NCBI GenBank assembly: GCA_049658265.1
Contig: JBASOM010000114.1
Span: forward strand, 1 to 9,806
Direction of reading: 5' to 3'
Source of the DNA: DTU063 sp001512695
Lineage (GTDB): Bacteria; Bacillota; Thermosediminibacteria; Thermosediminibacterales; Tepidanaerobacteraceae
DNA: 9,806 nt
Under the pieces are notes generated by a model. It saw nothing but the letters and a program-made list of their open reading frames with translations. It searched no databases and was not told the origin of the DNA. Both the position numbers and the translations under genes were made by a program. How positions within the stretch are numbered: position 1 is the stretch's first letter; each line of letters opens with the position of its first letter. Of this stretch, positions 1 through 5,499 are shown piece after piece.

Positions 1-323
1 ACTCCCAGGTTTATGTAGCCTGTAGCCCACTGCAGTGATGGATCATTGTTGACATCTGCAAACTGGGTCTGGCCTTTCATTAATTCTGCAGAAGCTTCCA
101 GACCAGAGATTCTAATGATAAATGCTAGTGCTTGTGCTCTGGTTACTTGTTGGTCAAGTTTCAGTTCACCATCTTCAAAGCCCTTGAGATAGCCAAGTGC
201 TAGAGCTCTTGTTACGTGAGATGGCAGATCTTCTTCTGCTGCTGCAACAAACCCTACGTTGAATGTGCCGAGTAAGAATGTGAGCACTAGTAGGGCAACG
301 AGTAGTTTTCTGGCTTTCTTCAT
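1..323 (-). CDS. SLH-domain secreted/S-layer protein, N-terminal part (runs off left edge)
   Basis: The ATG is at 323-321, preceded by an excellent ribosome site (AAAAGGAGGA, 340-331). The 107 complete residues visible start with a classic signal peptide: MKKARK, then a hydrophobic core (about residues 7-28) and an Ala-Ala-Ala-Glu-Glu segment where signal peptidase probably cuts. Residues about 36-107 look like an S-layer homology region: 'VTRALALGYLKGF', 'VTRAQALAFIIRI', then 'FADVNNDPSLQWATGYI', the usual order of the SLH repeat. SLH domains bind secondary cell-wall polymers, so the protein is probably exported and held on the cell surface. The C-terminus lies outside the window, so the function beyond anchoring (S-layer, hydrolase, adhesin) is unknown. 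The gene has an unusually elaborate upstream region, described separately. Confidence 0.9.
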   Translation of the reverse strand, partial: MKKARKLLVALLVLTFLLGTFNVGFVAAAEEDLPSHVTRALALGYLKGFEDGELKLDQQVTRAQALAFIIRISGLEASAELMKGQTQFADVNNDPSLQWATGYINLG

Positions 324-334
324 ACTCAAATCCT
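322..334 (-). repeat. Ribosome-site arm of a 13-nt long-range inverted repeat
   Basis: On the minus strand this reads AGGATTTGAGTAT. It covers the 3' half of the Shine-Dalgarno sequence, the whole spacer and the first two bases of the ATG. It is the exact reverse complement of 632-644, inside the loop of the leader hairpin. Pairing in the mRNA would hide the translation start. Confidence 0.8.
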
Positions 335-423
335 CCTTTTAATTTTTGAGAAGTGATAAATTAATACTTACCAAAAAGGCATTCCTCCGTTTTCTCGGTG
401 TTATCCCCCCCTTCAAAATGTTT

Positions 424-516
424 ATTGAAAGTTTGGGAATTATCCTTCTTTCAATCCCTGTTAAGATCAACAAGTTTCAGCAGATAGTTAAATTTTACTG
501 CTAAAGAGATTGAAAG
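424..516 (-). promoter_or_regulatory. Leader segment with two mutually exclusive stems
   Basis: On the minus strand, GATTGAAAG (456-448) can pair with CTTTCAATC upstream (516-508, 9 bp) or, through its first copy of the same partner, with CTTTCAAT downstream (431-424, 8 bp). The upstream choice encloses a second helix, TTTAGCAG (505-498) with CTGCTGAA (483-476), which needs one G-U pair. Two near-identical partners for one strand is the layout of an RNA switch, but no folding calculation was run. Confidence 0.45.
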
Positions 517-547
517 TTACAGGCAAGTAATGGAAAGAACTGTTTCT

Positions 548-581
548 TAATATACTTCGATAAAAGTACGAATTTTCCTGC
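548..581 (-). repeat. GCAGG element, copy A (Spo0A-box-like core)
   Basis: This 34-base element on the minus strand begins GCAGGAAAA, has TATCGAA at element positions 20-26 and ends in an AT-rich TATATTA. It aligns without gaps to 3405-3438 with 23 of 34 identities. The core is one base from the Spo0A box TGNCGAA. Its right half also forms a short stem (TACTT with AAGTA). It lies inside the SLH leader. Confidence 0.4.
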
Positions 582-613
582 TTGTTTTAATAATGAAGTG
601 AAAATTTTATTGT

Positions 614-664
614 AATAATGAGTTCAATCGTAGGATTTGAGTATTTGTGTATGAACTCATTATT
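614..664 (-). promoter_or_regulatory. 13-bp perfect hairpin near the 5' end of the SLH leader, with anti-ribosome-site loop
   Basis: The arms AATAATGAGTTCA (minus strand, 664-652) and TGAACTCATTATT (626-614) pair perfectly around a 25-nt loop (651-627). The loop contains ATACTCAAATCCT (644-632), the full complement of the ribosome-site/start-codon region at 334-322. The hairpin begins about 20 nt after the predicted transcription start. No U-tract typical of a terminator follows. Inferred roles are mRNA 5'-end protection, presentation of an anti-Shine-Dalgarno sequence, or both. Confidence 0.65.
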
Positions 665-691
665 CAATTGTCAAAGTTCAAATCTATAGCT

Positions 692-720
692 ATTATAGCA
701 TCAGCTCAAAAAGGGGTCAA
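692..720 (-). promoter_or_regulatory. Sigma-A promoter of the SLH gene
   Basis: On the minus strand TTGACC (720-715) is followed after exactly 17 bp by TATAAT (697-692). The -10 box sits within a perfect small palindrome, GCTAT-A-ATAGC (699-689), which could be an operator or a coincidence of the TATAAT sequence. The predicted start is near 685. This is the best promoter match in the window. Confidence 0.85.
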
Positions 721-735
721 TAATTTTGGGCGAAA

Positions 736-762
736 TGTAATATAAATGTAACAATGGTGTAA
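736..762 (-). promoter_or_regulatory. Three TTACA repeats at 11-bp period upstream of the SLH promoter
   Basis: On the minus strand TTACA occurs at 762-758, 751-747 and 740-736, each starting exactly 11 bp after the last. Two of the copies extend to TTACATTT. The array ends 15 bp before the -35 box (about -51 to -77 from the predicted start). Direct repeats of TTxACA-like half-sites at 11-bp spacing are how PhoP and other OmpR-family response regulators bind in tandem, so an activator site is inferred. Confidence 0.5.
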
Positions 763-892
763 TAAAGAATATCCGCTTTTTATTTCATTATATGGCTTTT
801 TTCTCGTAATATGACAGGCAGATAATAGCCTGGTTTATGCATGCACTTAATATATATTCGATGCTTTGTCAAAAAGTCCTCTTTTTTGAAAT
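763..892. other. Non-coding AT-rich stretch between femAB terminator and SLH control region
   Basis: I see no open reading frame with a ribosome site here. A short imperfect hairpin (caggc at 815-819 with gcctg at 827-831) and a possible weak third copy of the GCAGG element (minus strand, 882-849: AGAGGA, then ATCGAA at the same 20-base offset) are the only patterns noticed. Confidence 0.5.
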
Positions 893-927
893 TAGGCAAA
901 AGAAAAGGGCAGCAATGTGCCCCTTTC
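889..927 (-). terminator. Intrinsic terminator of the femAB-family gene
   Basis: It starts 18 bases after the stop codon. On the minus strand GAAAGGGGCA (927-918) pairs with TGCCCTTTTC (911-902) over 10 bp, with one G-U pair and a 6-base loop. A T-rich tail (TTTT, then GCC, then further T) follows. The G-U pair becomes an A-C mismatch when read on the plus strand, so it is built for the minus strand. Confidence 0.75.
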
Positions 928-944
928 CTTCGTATTTGAAAGCT

Positions 945-2030
945 TTATGATTTTTTCAGGCCGCGAAGGAGATTGACCGCATTTTTCCTGAGTTTCCTAT
1001 ACCCGGGGATGACGTGCACCCACAGGTAATAGAAAAAGGGAGAAAGGGGCAAATCGAATTCTCCTATAAACTCGGTAAACTCCCCGTTAAAGCCCTTCTT
1101 GAATCTGTATAAGCCGTAAAGTGGATTGTCCGATGAGAGGTCTCCGGACACGCCCCGAAAGTCATACATGGTGCAGTTGTTTTCCTTTGCCCATTTTATC
1201 ATTTCCCACTGAAGGGCGTAGTTGGGCATGACGTTTCGATGGCTGTTAGATGATGCGCCGTATATATACCAGGCCTTGTCTCCGAAAATAAAGGCAAGAG
1301 TCCCGGCAATGTACTTTCCTTCGTATTCTGCCATGAAAAGCCGGGCCAGTCCCTTTTCCACCAGCTCATCCCACAGTGTCTCAAAGTAGTCAAAACCCCT
1401 GATTAGGAACTTGTCCCTGATGCAGGTTTCCTCAAGGATGTCGTAAAAGGGCTTCAGATCCTCTCGCTCTCCTACTTTTACCGTAACGCCCCTGCGGGCG
1501 GCCAATCGGATGTTGTAGCGGGTCTTGTGATGAAAGCCCGCCATTATCTCATCTAGGGACTTATTATTTATATCTAATCGAAAAACGAATTTGGGTTGAA
1601 TGCCGTCAAAGTCCTTGCCCGAATCCACATGGGTAAATCCCACAGAACGAAGGTTTTTGACCACCCTTTCATCAGGTGCTTTTATGTCAGGGTCGATTTT
1701 CAAAAAGACGGAACCATGTTTTTTGGCAATGGCTTTTACCTGGGTAAAGAGAAATTTTAGAGTTTTTTCATCCGAGTAATCGGCCACCGGGCCCCTCGGA
1801 GCATAGAAGATGCATTTATTAAATCCGGGAATTGGAAGTCTTCGCTTTAATATGGAAATCCCTGCCACGGGCTTGCCACCGTCCATTACAAGGAGCCTAA
1901 TAGGTTCCCAGCCTGTGCGGCGCTTTACTTCACCCCACTCATAGGATTGAAGAATATGGCCCTTCGGTCCCCACGCCATGAACTCGTTGAACAGCTCTTT
2001 CTCCTCTTGTTTTATGATTTTTATTTCCAT
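945..2030 (-). CDS. FemAB/MurM-family lipid II aminoacyltransferase-like protein
   Basis: The 361-residue product belongs to the Fem family, which uses aminoacyl-tRNA to add amino acids to the lipid II peptide side chain at the inner membrane face, forming the peptidoglycan cross-bridge. Supporting segments are the N-terminal 'PKGHILQSYEWGEVKRRTGW' and 'YAPRGPVADY' (first GNAT-like half), and 'HKTRYNIRLAARRGV', 'YIAGTLAF', 'YGASSNSHRN' and 'YDFRGVSGD' (second half). The long coiled-coil tRNA-binding arm of staphylococcal FemA is absent, so the size fits the compact FemX type. A TTG at 2042 abuts the GGAGG (2047-2043) with no spacing, so I chose the ATG at 2030 (12-base spacing). Whether the substrate is Gly, Ala or Ser cannot be told; some relatives modify other polymers. 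No clear terminator separates it from the upstream receptor gene, so some co-transcription is possible. Confidence 0.85.
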   Translation of the reverse strand: MEIKIIKQEEKELFNEFMAWGPKGHILQSYEWGEVKRRTGWEPIRLLVMDGGKPVAGISILKRRLPIPGFNKCIFYAPRGPVADYSDEKTLKFLFTQVKAIAKKHGSVFLKIDPDIKAPDERVVKNLRSVGFTHVDSGKDFDGIQPKFVFRLDINNKSLDEIMAGFHHKTRYNIRLAARRGVTVKVGEREDLKPFYDILEETCIRDKFLIRGFDYFETLWDELVEKGLARLFMAEYEGKYIAGTLAFIFGDKAWYIYGASSNSHRNVMPNYALQWEMIKWAKENNCTMYDFRGVSGDLSSDNPLYGLYRFKKGFNGEFTEFIGEFDLPLSPFFYYLWVHVIPGYRKLRKNAVNLLRGLKKS

Positions 2031-2074
2031 TATGATGTACAACCTCCGCCGTGTTTTTTGCTTTCTTCTTTATT

Positions 2075-2080
2075 ATTATA
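2075..2080 (-). promoter_or_regulatory. Possible -10 box for the femAB-family gene
   Basis: TATAAT stands on the minus strand about 45 bases before the ATG, directly preceded by TG. No good -35 box is found 16-18 bp upstream, so this is a weak promoter call. It lies between the stop of the receptor gene (2110) and the femAB ribosome site. Confidence 0.4.
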
Positions 2081-2109
2081 CATGATTTAGGCGTGGATTA
2101 AAGGAAATG

Positions 2110-3369
2110 TTATTGGATTTTTATGCCTTCCATCACCTGGGCCAGTCTACCAACATCCTCTTTTATTTTCTCCACGGAAATGGCGATTTCGCCCAGCAAT
2201 ACGTGCTGTATCTCCACATGTTCGGCTATTTCATGCACCCGGTTGGAAGCATCTATGCTGATGTCGGTCATCTGTTGGAAGTACTGGCTGGTATTTTCGG
2301 CTGATGCAGACATCTGCTGGGTTGCCGCGGAAATCTCCTGCATCTGGTGGGCAACATTTGTGACAGCGTCTAATATTTTTTCAAAAGCAGCGGATGCATC
2401 CTTTACAGCATTTATGCCCTGTTGAACGTTGGCCGAGCCTTCATCTTTAGCTTTTACGGCTTTTTCCACTTCATGTATTACCGAAGTGATTAGCTCGCCG
2501 ATTTGCTTTGCAGCCTCGCCGGACTGCTCGGCTAGTTTCCTTATCTCATCGGCTACAACAGCAAAGCCCCGGCCCTGTTCACCTGCCCTGGCAGCCTCAA
2601 TGGCAGCATTTAGCGCCAGAAGGTTTGTCTGGTCGGCTATGCCGGTAATGGTTTCGACAATTTGACCTATAGTCTCAGAACTTTCTCCCAATGATTTTAT
2701 TACGGTTGATGTGTACCTATTGGATTCCTGTATTTTCTCCATCTGCTCCGCGACTTTGTCCATTAGAGTTTTTCCGGAATTGGCCATTTCGGACGTATCT
2801 GCGGCATTTATTGCGGCCTCCGAGGAGCTGGCAGCAATCTGCTCCACTCCCGCACTCATTTGAGATAGCATGTCCGAAATGTTGTCCACCAACTTTTGCA
2901 TCTCGCTTAGGCTTTCGGAGCTCTTTTCTATGCTTTCCTTCATAGAGCCTTCGTATGAAGATGAGGCTTGGTGACTTTGCTTGGCCATACTGTCCATCAA
3001 GTCGGCAGAAGACAATATCTCATCAGTTATGTCCTTGGCGCTTTTTAAGATGCTTTTTATCCTTTCCAAGCTGTTATTATATAGATCTGCCAGTTTGCCT
3101 ATCTCACCACCGGCAGTTTTCTTGATTTTGACGGTAAAATCACCTTTGGACATGGCTTCAAAGCTCTGGACAATCTTATCAACGGGAAGAGCAGTTTCTC
3201 TTGTTATGAGAAAAGATACGGTGCCTGAAATTAAAGCTGCTATCCCTATCGCCAGTAGATTCATGTAATTAGCAAAGTCTTCTCCGTGGAAATAGTATGT
3301 ATACCCTCCTAAAGAGGCTGCTACTAGTATCATCGTGACAATTGCAACTCTAGCTCGTATGTTTTTCAT
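2110..3369 (-). CDS. Methyl-accepting chemotaxis-type transducer with minimal sensor region
   Basis: The 419-residue protein has a first membrane helix (about 8-27), a bridge of only about 10 residues ('HGEDFANYMN'), a second helix (about 37-56), a HAMP linker (about 57-110) and a long coiled-coil signalling domain. The domain's hairpin tip is clearly conserved at 238-270 (VETITGIADQTNLLALNAAI, then EAARAGEQGRGFAVV). The tip binds CheA and CheW in chemoreceptor arrays. Ordinary receptors carry a ligand-binding domain of 100 residues or more between the two helices; here there is none, so sensing, if any, must involve the membrane, the HAMP linker or a partner protein. No C-terminal NWETF-type tether is seen. 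The ATG at 3369 follows GGAGG at 3380-3376. No motility genes are nearby, so the output could be chemotaxis or another array-controlled process. Confidence 0.9.
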   Translation of the reverse strand: MKNIRARVAIVTMILVAASLGGYTYYFHGEDFANYMNLLAIGIAALISGTVSFLITRETALPVDKIVQSFEAMSKGDFTVKIKKTAGGEIGKLADLYNNSLERIKSILKSAKDITDEILSSADLMDSMAKQSHQASSSYEGSMKESIEKSSESLSEMQKLVDNISDMLSQMSAGVEQIAASSSEAAINAADTSEMANSGKTLMDKVAEQMEKIQESNRYTSTVIKSLGESSETIGQIVETITGIADQTNLLALNAAIEAARAGEQGRGFAVVADEIRKLAEQSGEAAKQIGELITSVIHEVEKAVKAKDEGSANVQQGINAVKDASAAFEKILDAVTNVAHQMQEISAATQQMSASAENTSQYFQQMTDISIDASNRVHEIAEHVEIQHVLLGEIAISVEKIKEDVGRLAQVMEGIKIQ

Positions 3370-3397
3370 AATTGCCCTCCTCTGGGTATTTTAAACA

Positions 3398-3438
3398 ATT
3401 ATAATATTATAATTAGACAAATGTTTATTTTTCCCTGC
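3398..3438 (-). promoter_or_regulatory. Upstream region of the transducer gene: GCAGG element copy B and AT-rich -10 candidates
   Basis: The 34-base element at 3438-3405 on the minus strand starts GCAGGGAAA, carries TTGTCTAA at the place where copy A has TTATCGAA, and ends TTATAATA. TGTCTAA is one base off the Spo0A box. Two TATAAT hexamers (3411-3406 and 3403-3398) could be -10 boxes, but neither has a convincing -35 at 17 bp. No sigma-D motility promoter was recognised. Confidence 0.4.
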
Positions 3439-3472
3439 TTTTTTCTAAAATATTGTCGAAAAGTGGAAAAAC

Positions 3473-3511
3473 AAAAAAAGAAAGGCCTAAATCTAATTGG
3501 CCTTCTTTTTG
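3473..3511 (-). terminator. Intrinsic terminator of pyrG
   Basis: About 40 bases after the pyrG stop codon, the minus strand has AAAAAGAAGGCC (to 3499), an 11-base loop, then GGCCTTTC (3487-3480) running into T7 (3479-3473). The GGCC core is perfect and the stem continues through A-T pairs with one bulge. It separates pyrG from the transducer gene. Confidence 0.8.
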
Positions 3512-3550
3512 TAGCTTGATATATAATAAATGTATTTTTTCAGTCATCAC

Positions 3551-5155
3551 TTATTTTCCTGCAGCATGCAGGGCTGCCTTGATAAAGTGAGTAAAGAGGG
3601 GATGGGGGTTATTGGGCCGGGATTTGAACTCCGGATGAAATACGGTCGCTACAAACCATGGATGGTCTTTGAGTTCTATGATTTCAACAAAGTTTTCCTC
3701 GGGGGATATTCCCGAAAGGACCATACCGCACTTACTAAGGCTGTCCCTGTAAGCATTGTTAAACTCATAGCGGTGGCGGTGGCGCTCCATTATTATTTCC
3801 GTGCCGTAGGCTACCCTTGCTATGGTGTTTTCCGACAGTTTGCAGGCAAAGCTCCCCAGGCGCATGGTCTTATCATCTATGCAGTTTGTCTTTGGAAAAT
3901 CTATCACAGGATTTGGGGTATCAGGCATTACTTCAGTAGTATGGGCATCTTTTAAACCGCATACATTTTGTGCAAACTCGACTACGGCACACTGCATGCC
4001 TATCCCTATGCCGAAAAAGGGAATCTTGTTTTCCCGGGCGAACTTTATGGCCCTTATCATTCCCTCGATTCCACGCTGGCCGAAACCGCCGGGGACAATC
4101 ATGCCATCTATATTATTAAAGGTGCTTGCTAAATCCACATCATTTTCCTCTAGCTTTTCCGAGTGAACCCATTTTATGTTTACCTTTACATCGTTGGCTA
4201 TGCCGCCGTGGCAAAGGGCCTCGGCCACGCTCAGGTAGGCATCGTGGAGCTCCACGTACTTGCCCACCAGGGCTATGTTTAGCTCTTTTGTGGGGTTTTT
4301 GATTTTCCTCACTATCTCTTCCCACTCCGAAAGGTCGGTCTTCATGCCGTCTACGCCCAGTTTCTTGGCTACAATCTGGTCTAGGCCTTCGTTTTTGAGG
4401 ATGAGGGGCACTTCATAAATGGTTTCGGCATCGTAGTTCTGAATGACACACTCCGGCTCCACATTGCAAAAGAGGGCGATCTTTTCCTTTACATCTTGCG
4501 ATAAGGGACGTTCCGAGCGGCAGACTATGATATCGGGTTGTATACCGATGCTCCGCAGCTCCTTTACGCTGTGCTGGGTGGGCTTGGTTTTTAATTCCCC
4601 TGCTGTTGAAATATAGGGAACTAGGGTTACATGAATGTACAGGACATTATCCCGACCTACTTCGGTCTTCATCTGCCTTATGGCTTCCAGAAAGGGCAGG
4701 CTTTCGATATCTCCCACCGTGCCGCCGATTTCCGTTATTACTATATCGGCCTTAAATTCCTCTCCCACCTTCCTGATCCGCTCTTTGATTTCATTGGTAA
4801 TATGGGGTATCACCTGCACCGTTTTGCCGTCATAGCCTCCCTGCCGTTCCCTGGTAATGACCGACAGGTACACAGCCCCCGTAGTTGTATCGCTGTTCCT
4901 GGTGAGGTTTATATCTACAAATCGCTCGTAATGTCCCAGGTCTAAATCCGCTTCTCCACCGTCATCCGTCACAAATACTTCCCCGTGCTGATAAGGGCTC
5001 ATGGTGCCGGGGTCCACATTAATATAGGGGTCACATTTCTGCATGGTGACAGATAGACCCCTACTTTTTAAAAGCCTTCCCAGGGAGGCTGCAGTAATGC
5101 CCTTACCCAAGGATGACACAACTCCTCCAGTGACAAATATGTATTTGGTAGACAT
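3551..5155 (-). CDS. pyrG: CTP synthase, with glutaminase nucleophile Cys replaced by Gly
   Basis: This 534-residue enzyme makes CTP from UTP, ATP and a nitrogen donor, the last step of de novo pyrimidine nucleotide synthesis in the cytosol. The N-terminal synthase domain is intact: the P-loop 'GGVVSSLGKGITAASLG' (about 10-26), 'CDPYINVDPGTMSPYQHGEV' and 'DLDLGHYERF', then 'EIGGTVGDIESLPF'. The C-terminal class-I glutamine amidotransferase domain keeps the oxyanion segment 'PGGFGQRGIEGM', 'ERHRHRYEFNN' and the His/Glu pair in 'FHPEFKSRP'. The nucleophile elbow reads FFGIGIGMQCAV instead of the usual FFGICLGMQ: residue 384 is Gly (codon GGG, 4004-4006). Loss of this Cys should abolish glutamine hydrolysis and leave ammonia as nitrogen source. 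The ATG follows GGGGG (5169-5165) at 9 bases. It has its own sigma-A promoter, though read-through from the germination operon is possible. Confidence 0.97.
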   Translation of the reverse strand: MSTKYIFVTGGVVSSLGKGITAASLGRLLKSRGLSVTMQKCDPYINVDPGTMSPYQHGEVFVTDDGGEADLDLGHYERFVDINLTRNSDTTTGAVYLSVITRERQGGYDGKTVQVIPHITNEIKERIRKVGEEFKADIVITEIGGTVGDIESLPFLEAIRQMKTEVGRDNVLYIHVTLVPYISTAGELKTKPTQHSVKELRSIGIQPDIIVCRSERPLSQDVKEKIALFCNVEPECVIQNYDAETIYEVPLILKNEGLDQIVAKKLGVDGMKTDLSEWEEIVRKIKNPTKELNIALVGKYVELHDAYLSVAEALCHGGIANDVKVNIKWVHSEKLEENDVDLASTFNNIDGMIVPGGFGQRGIEGMIRAIKFARENKIPFFGIGIGMQCAVVEFAQNVCGLKDAHTTEVMPDTPNPVIDFPKTNCIDDKTMRLGSFACKLSENTIARVAYGTEIIMERHRHRYEFNNAYRDSLSKCGMVLSGISPEENFVEIIELKDHPWFVATVFHPEFKSRPNNPHPLFTHFIKAALHAAGK

Positions 5156-5205
5156 TTATAAAATCCCCCTTAATGTTCTCCGAGCACACAATCTCATTAC
5201 ACCTT

Positions 5206-5235
5206 ATTTTATCCATGGGCGCATGTACTTGTCAA
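5206..5235 (-). promoter_or_regulatory. Sigma-A promoter of pyrG
   Basis: On the minus strand a perfect TTGACA (5235-5230) is followed after 18 bp by TAAAAT (5211-5206). The predicted start near 5199 gives a leader of about 44 bases. The leader has no attenuator hairpin and no G-run at the start, so the reiterative-initiation control known from Bacillus subtilis pyrG is not seen. The promoter lies in the short gap after the germination operon. Confidence 0.75.
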
Positions 5236-5248
5236 TAGTCGCAAACTA

Positions 5249-5482
5249 TTATTTTAGCATGTTGTCAACGGCTTTAAAGATGGGCTCAATAACGTATTGG
5301 GTCAGCTTAGTGGGATTTAATATCCCTAGCTTGAATATATGGATTATGCCGTAGGCAATGCCGATTATCAGCAGGCCGCAAAAAACCGCCAGTTCCCGCC
5401 ACACCCGACTTTTTATAAGACCTGGTAGCTCCAACATCAAGATTATGACAACCGATATAATCAACAGCGCCAATCCGATCAC
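5249..5482 (-). CDS. Small two-helix membrane protein, probable germinant-receptor D subunit
   Basis: Up to 77 residues: a membrane helix at about 2-23 (LALLIISVVIILMLELPGLI), a short basic loop (KSRVWREL), a second helix at about 31-50, then an amphipathic tail. It follows gerC by 17 bases in the same direction. Small two-helix proteins encoded with GerA-type operons (GerKD, GerUD and relatives in Bacillus) modulate receptor activity; size, topology and position match that class, while sequence homology is inferred, not tested. The start is uncertain. The GTG at 5482 lacks a ribosome site, whereas the TTG at 5473 lies 3 bases after GGTGATC, which matches the extended anti-Shine-Dalgarno, and would give a 74-residue protein. 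Translational coupling to gerC is likely. Confidence 0.7.
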   Translation of the reverse strand: MIGLALLIISVVIILMLELPGLIKSRVWRELAVFCGLLIIGIAYGIIHIFKLGILNPTKLTQYVIEPIFKAVDNMLK

Positions 5483-5499
5483 CGCTTTAAGGTTTAAGT

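Larger units (their letters stand above)
324..685 (-). promoter_or_regulatory. Long structured 5' leader (about 360 nt) of the SLH gene
   Basis: If transcription starts about 7 bases past the -10 box at 697-692, the mRNA carries about 360 untranslated bases. Visible structure in 5'-3' RNA order: a 13-bp hairpin (664-614); a GCAGG element (581-548); a nested stem, 516-508 with 456-448 enclosing 505-498 with 483-476 (one G-U pair); a rival partner for 455-448 at 431-424; a run of seven G (411-405); a small CCG/CGG hairpin (398-387); and the ribosome site. The loop of the first hairpin is complementary to the ribosome site. I could not match this to a known riboswitch (c-di-GMP-I/II, c-di-AMP, SAM, fluoride and cobalamin were considered by eye). 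No open reading frame with a credible start was found in it. Confidence 0.6.

Noticed and set aside
369..386. Tiny reading frame in the SLH leader: GGAGGAATG followed by Pro-Phe-Trp and a stop
   Set aside because: The ribosome site is only one base from the ATG and the frame encodes four residues, so a leader peptide is not credible without more evidence.
2031..2042. TTG start that would add four residues to the FemAB-family protein
   Set aside because: The TTG directly abuts GGAGG with no spacing. The ATG at 2030 gives the N-terminus usual for the family.
2107..3268. Several long plus-strand open frames across the transducer gene (and similar ones opposite pyrG and the ger genes)
   Set aside because: They lack ribosome sites and family motifs, and the minus-strand frames are unmistakable proteins. 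They are shadows of codon bias.
3440..3470. A sigma-D (motility) promoter for the transducer gene
   Set aside because: TCGACAAT is a loose match to the -10 pattern CCGATAT, and no CTAAA-like -35 is at the right spacing.
4001..4009. A frameshift or single miscalled base creating the Gly in the CTP synthase elbow
   Set aside because: The frame is intact on both sides with family-typical sequence, and Cys to GGG needs two substitutions. Only read data could reopen this.
5230..5260. Hairpin AATAG/CTATT after the germination operon as a terminator
   Set aside because: It has only five A/T-rich base pairs and no U-tract, and it overlaps the pyrG promoter. Read-through into pyrG remains possible.
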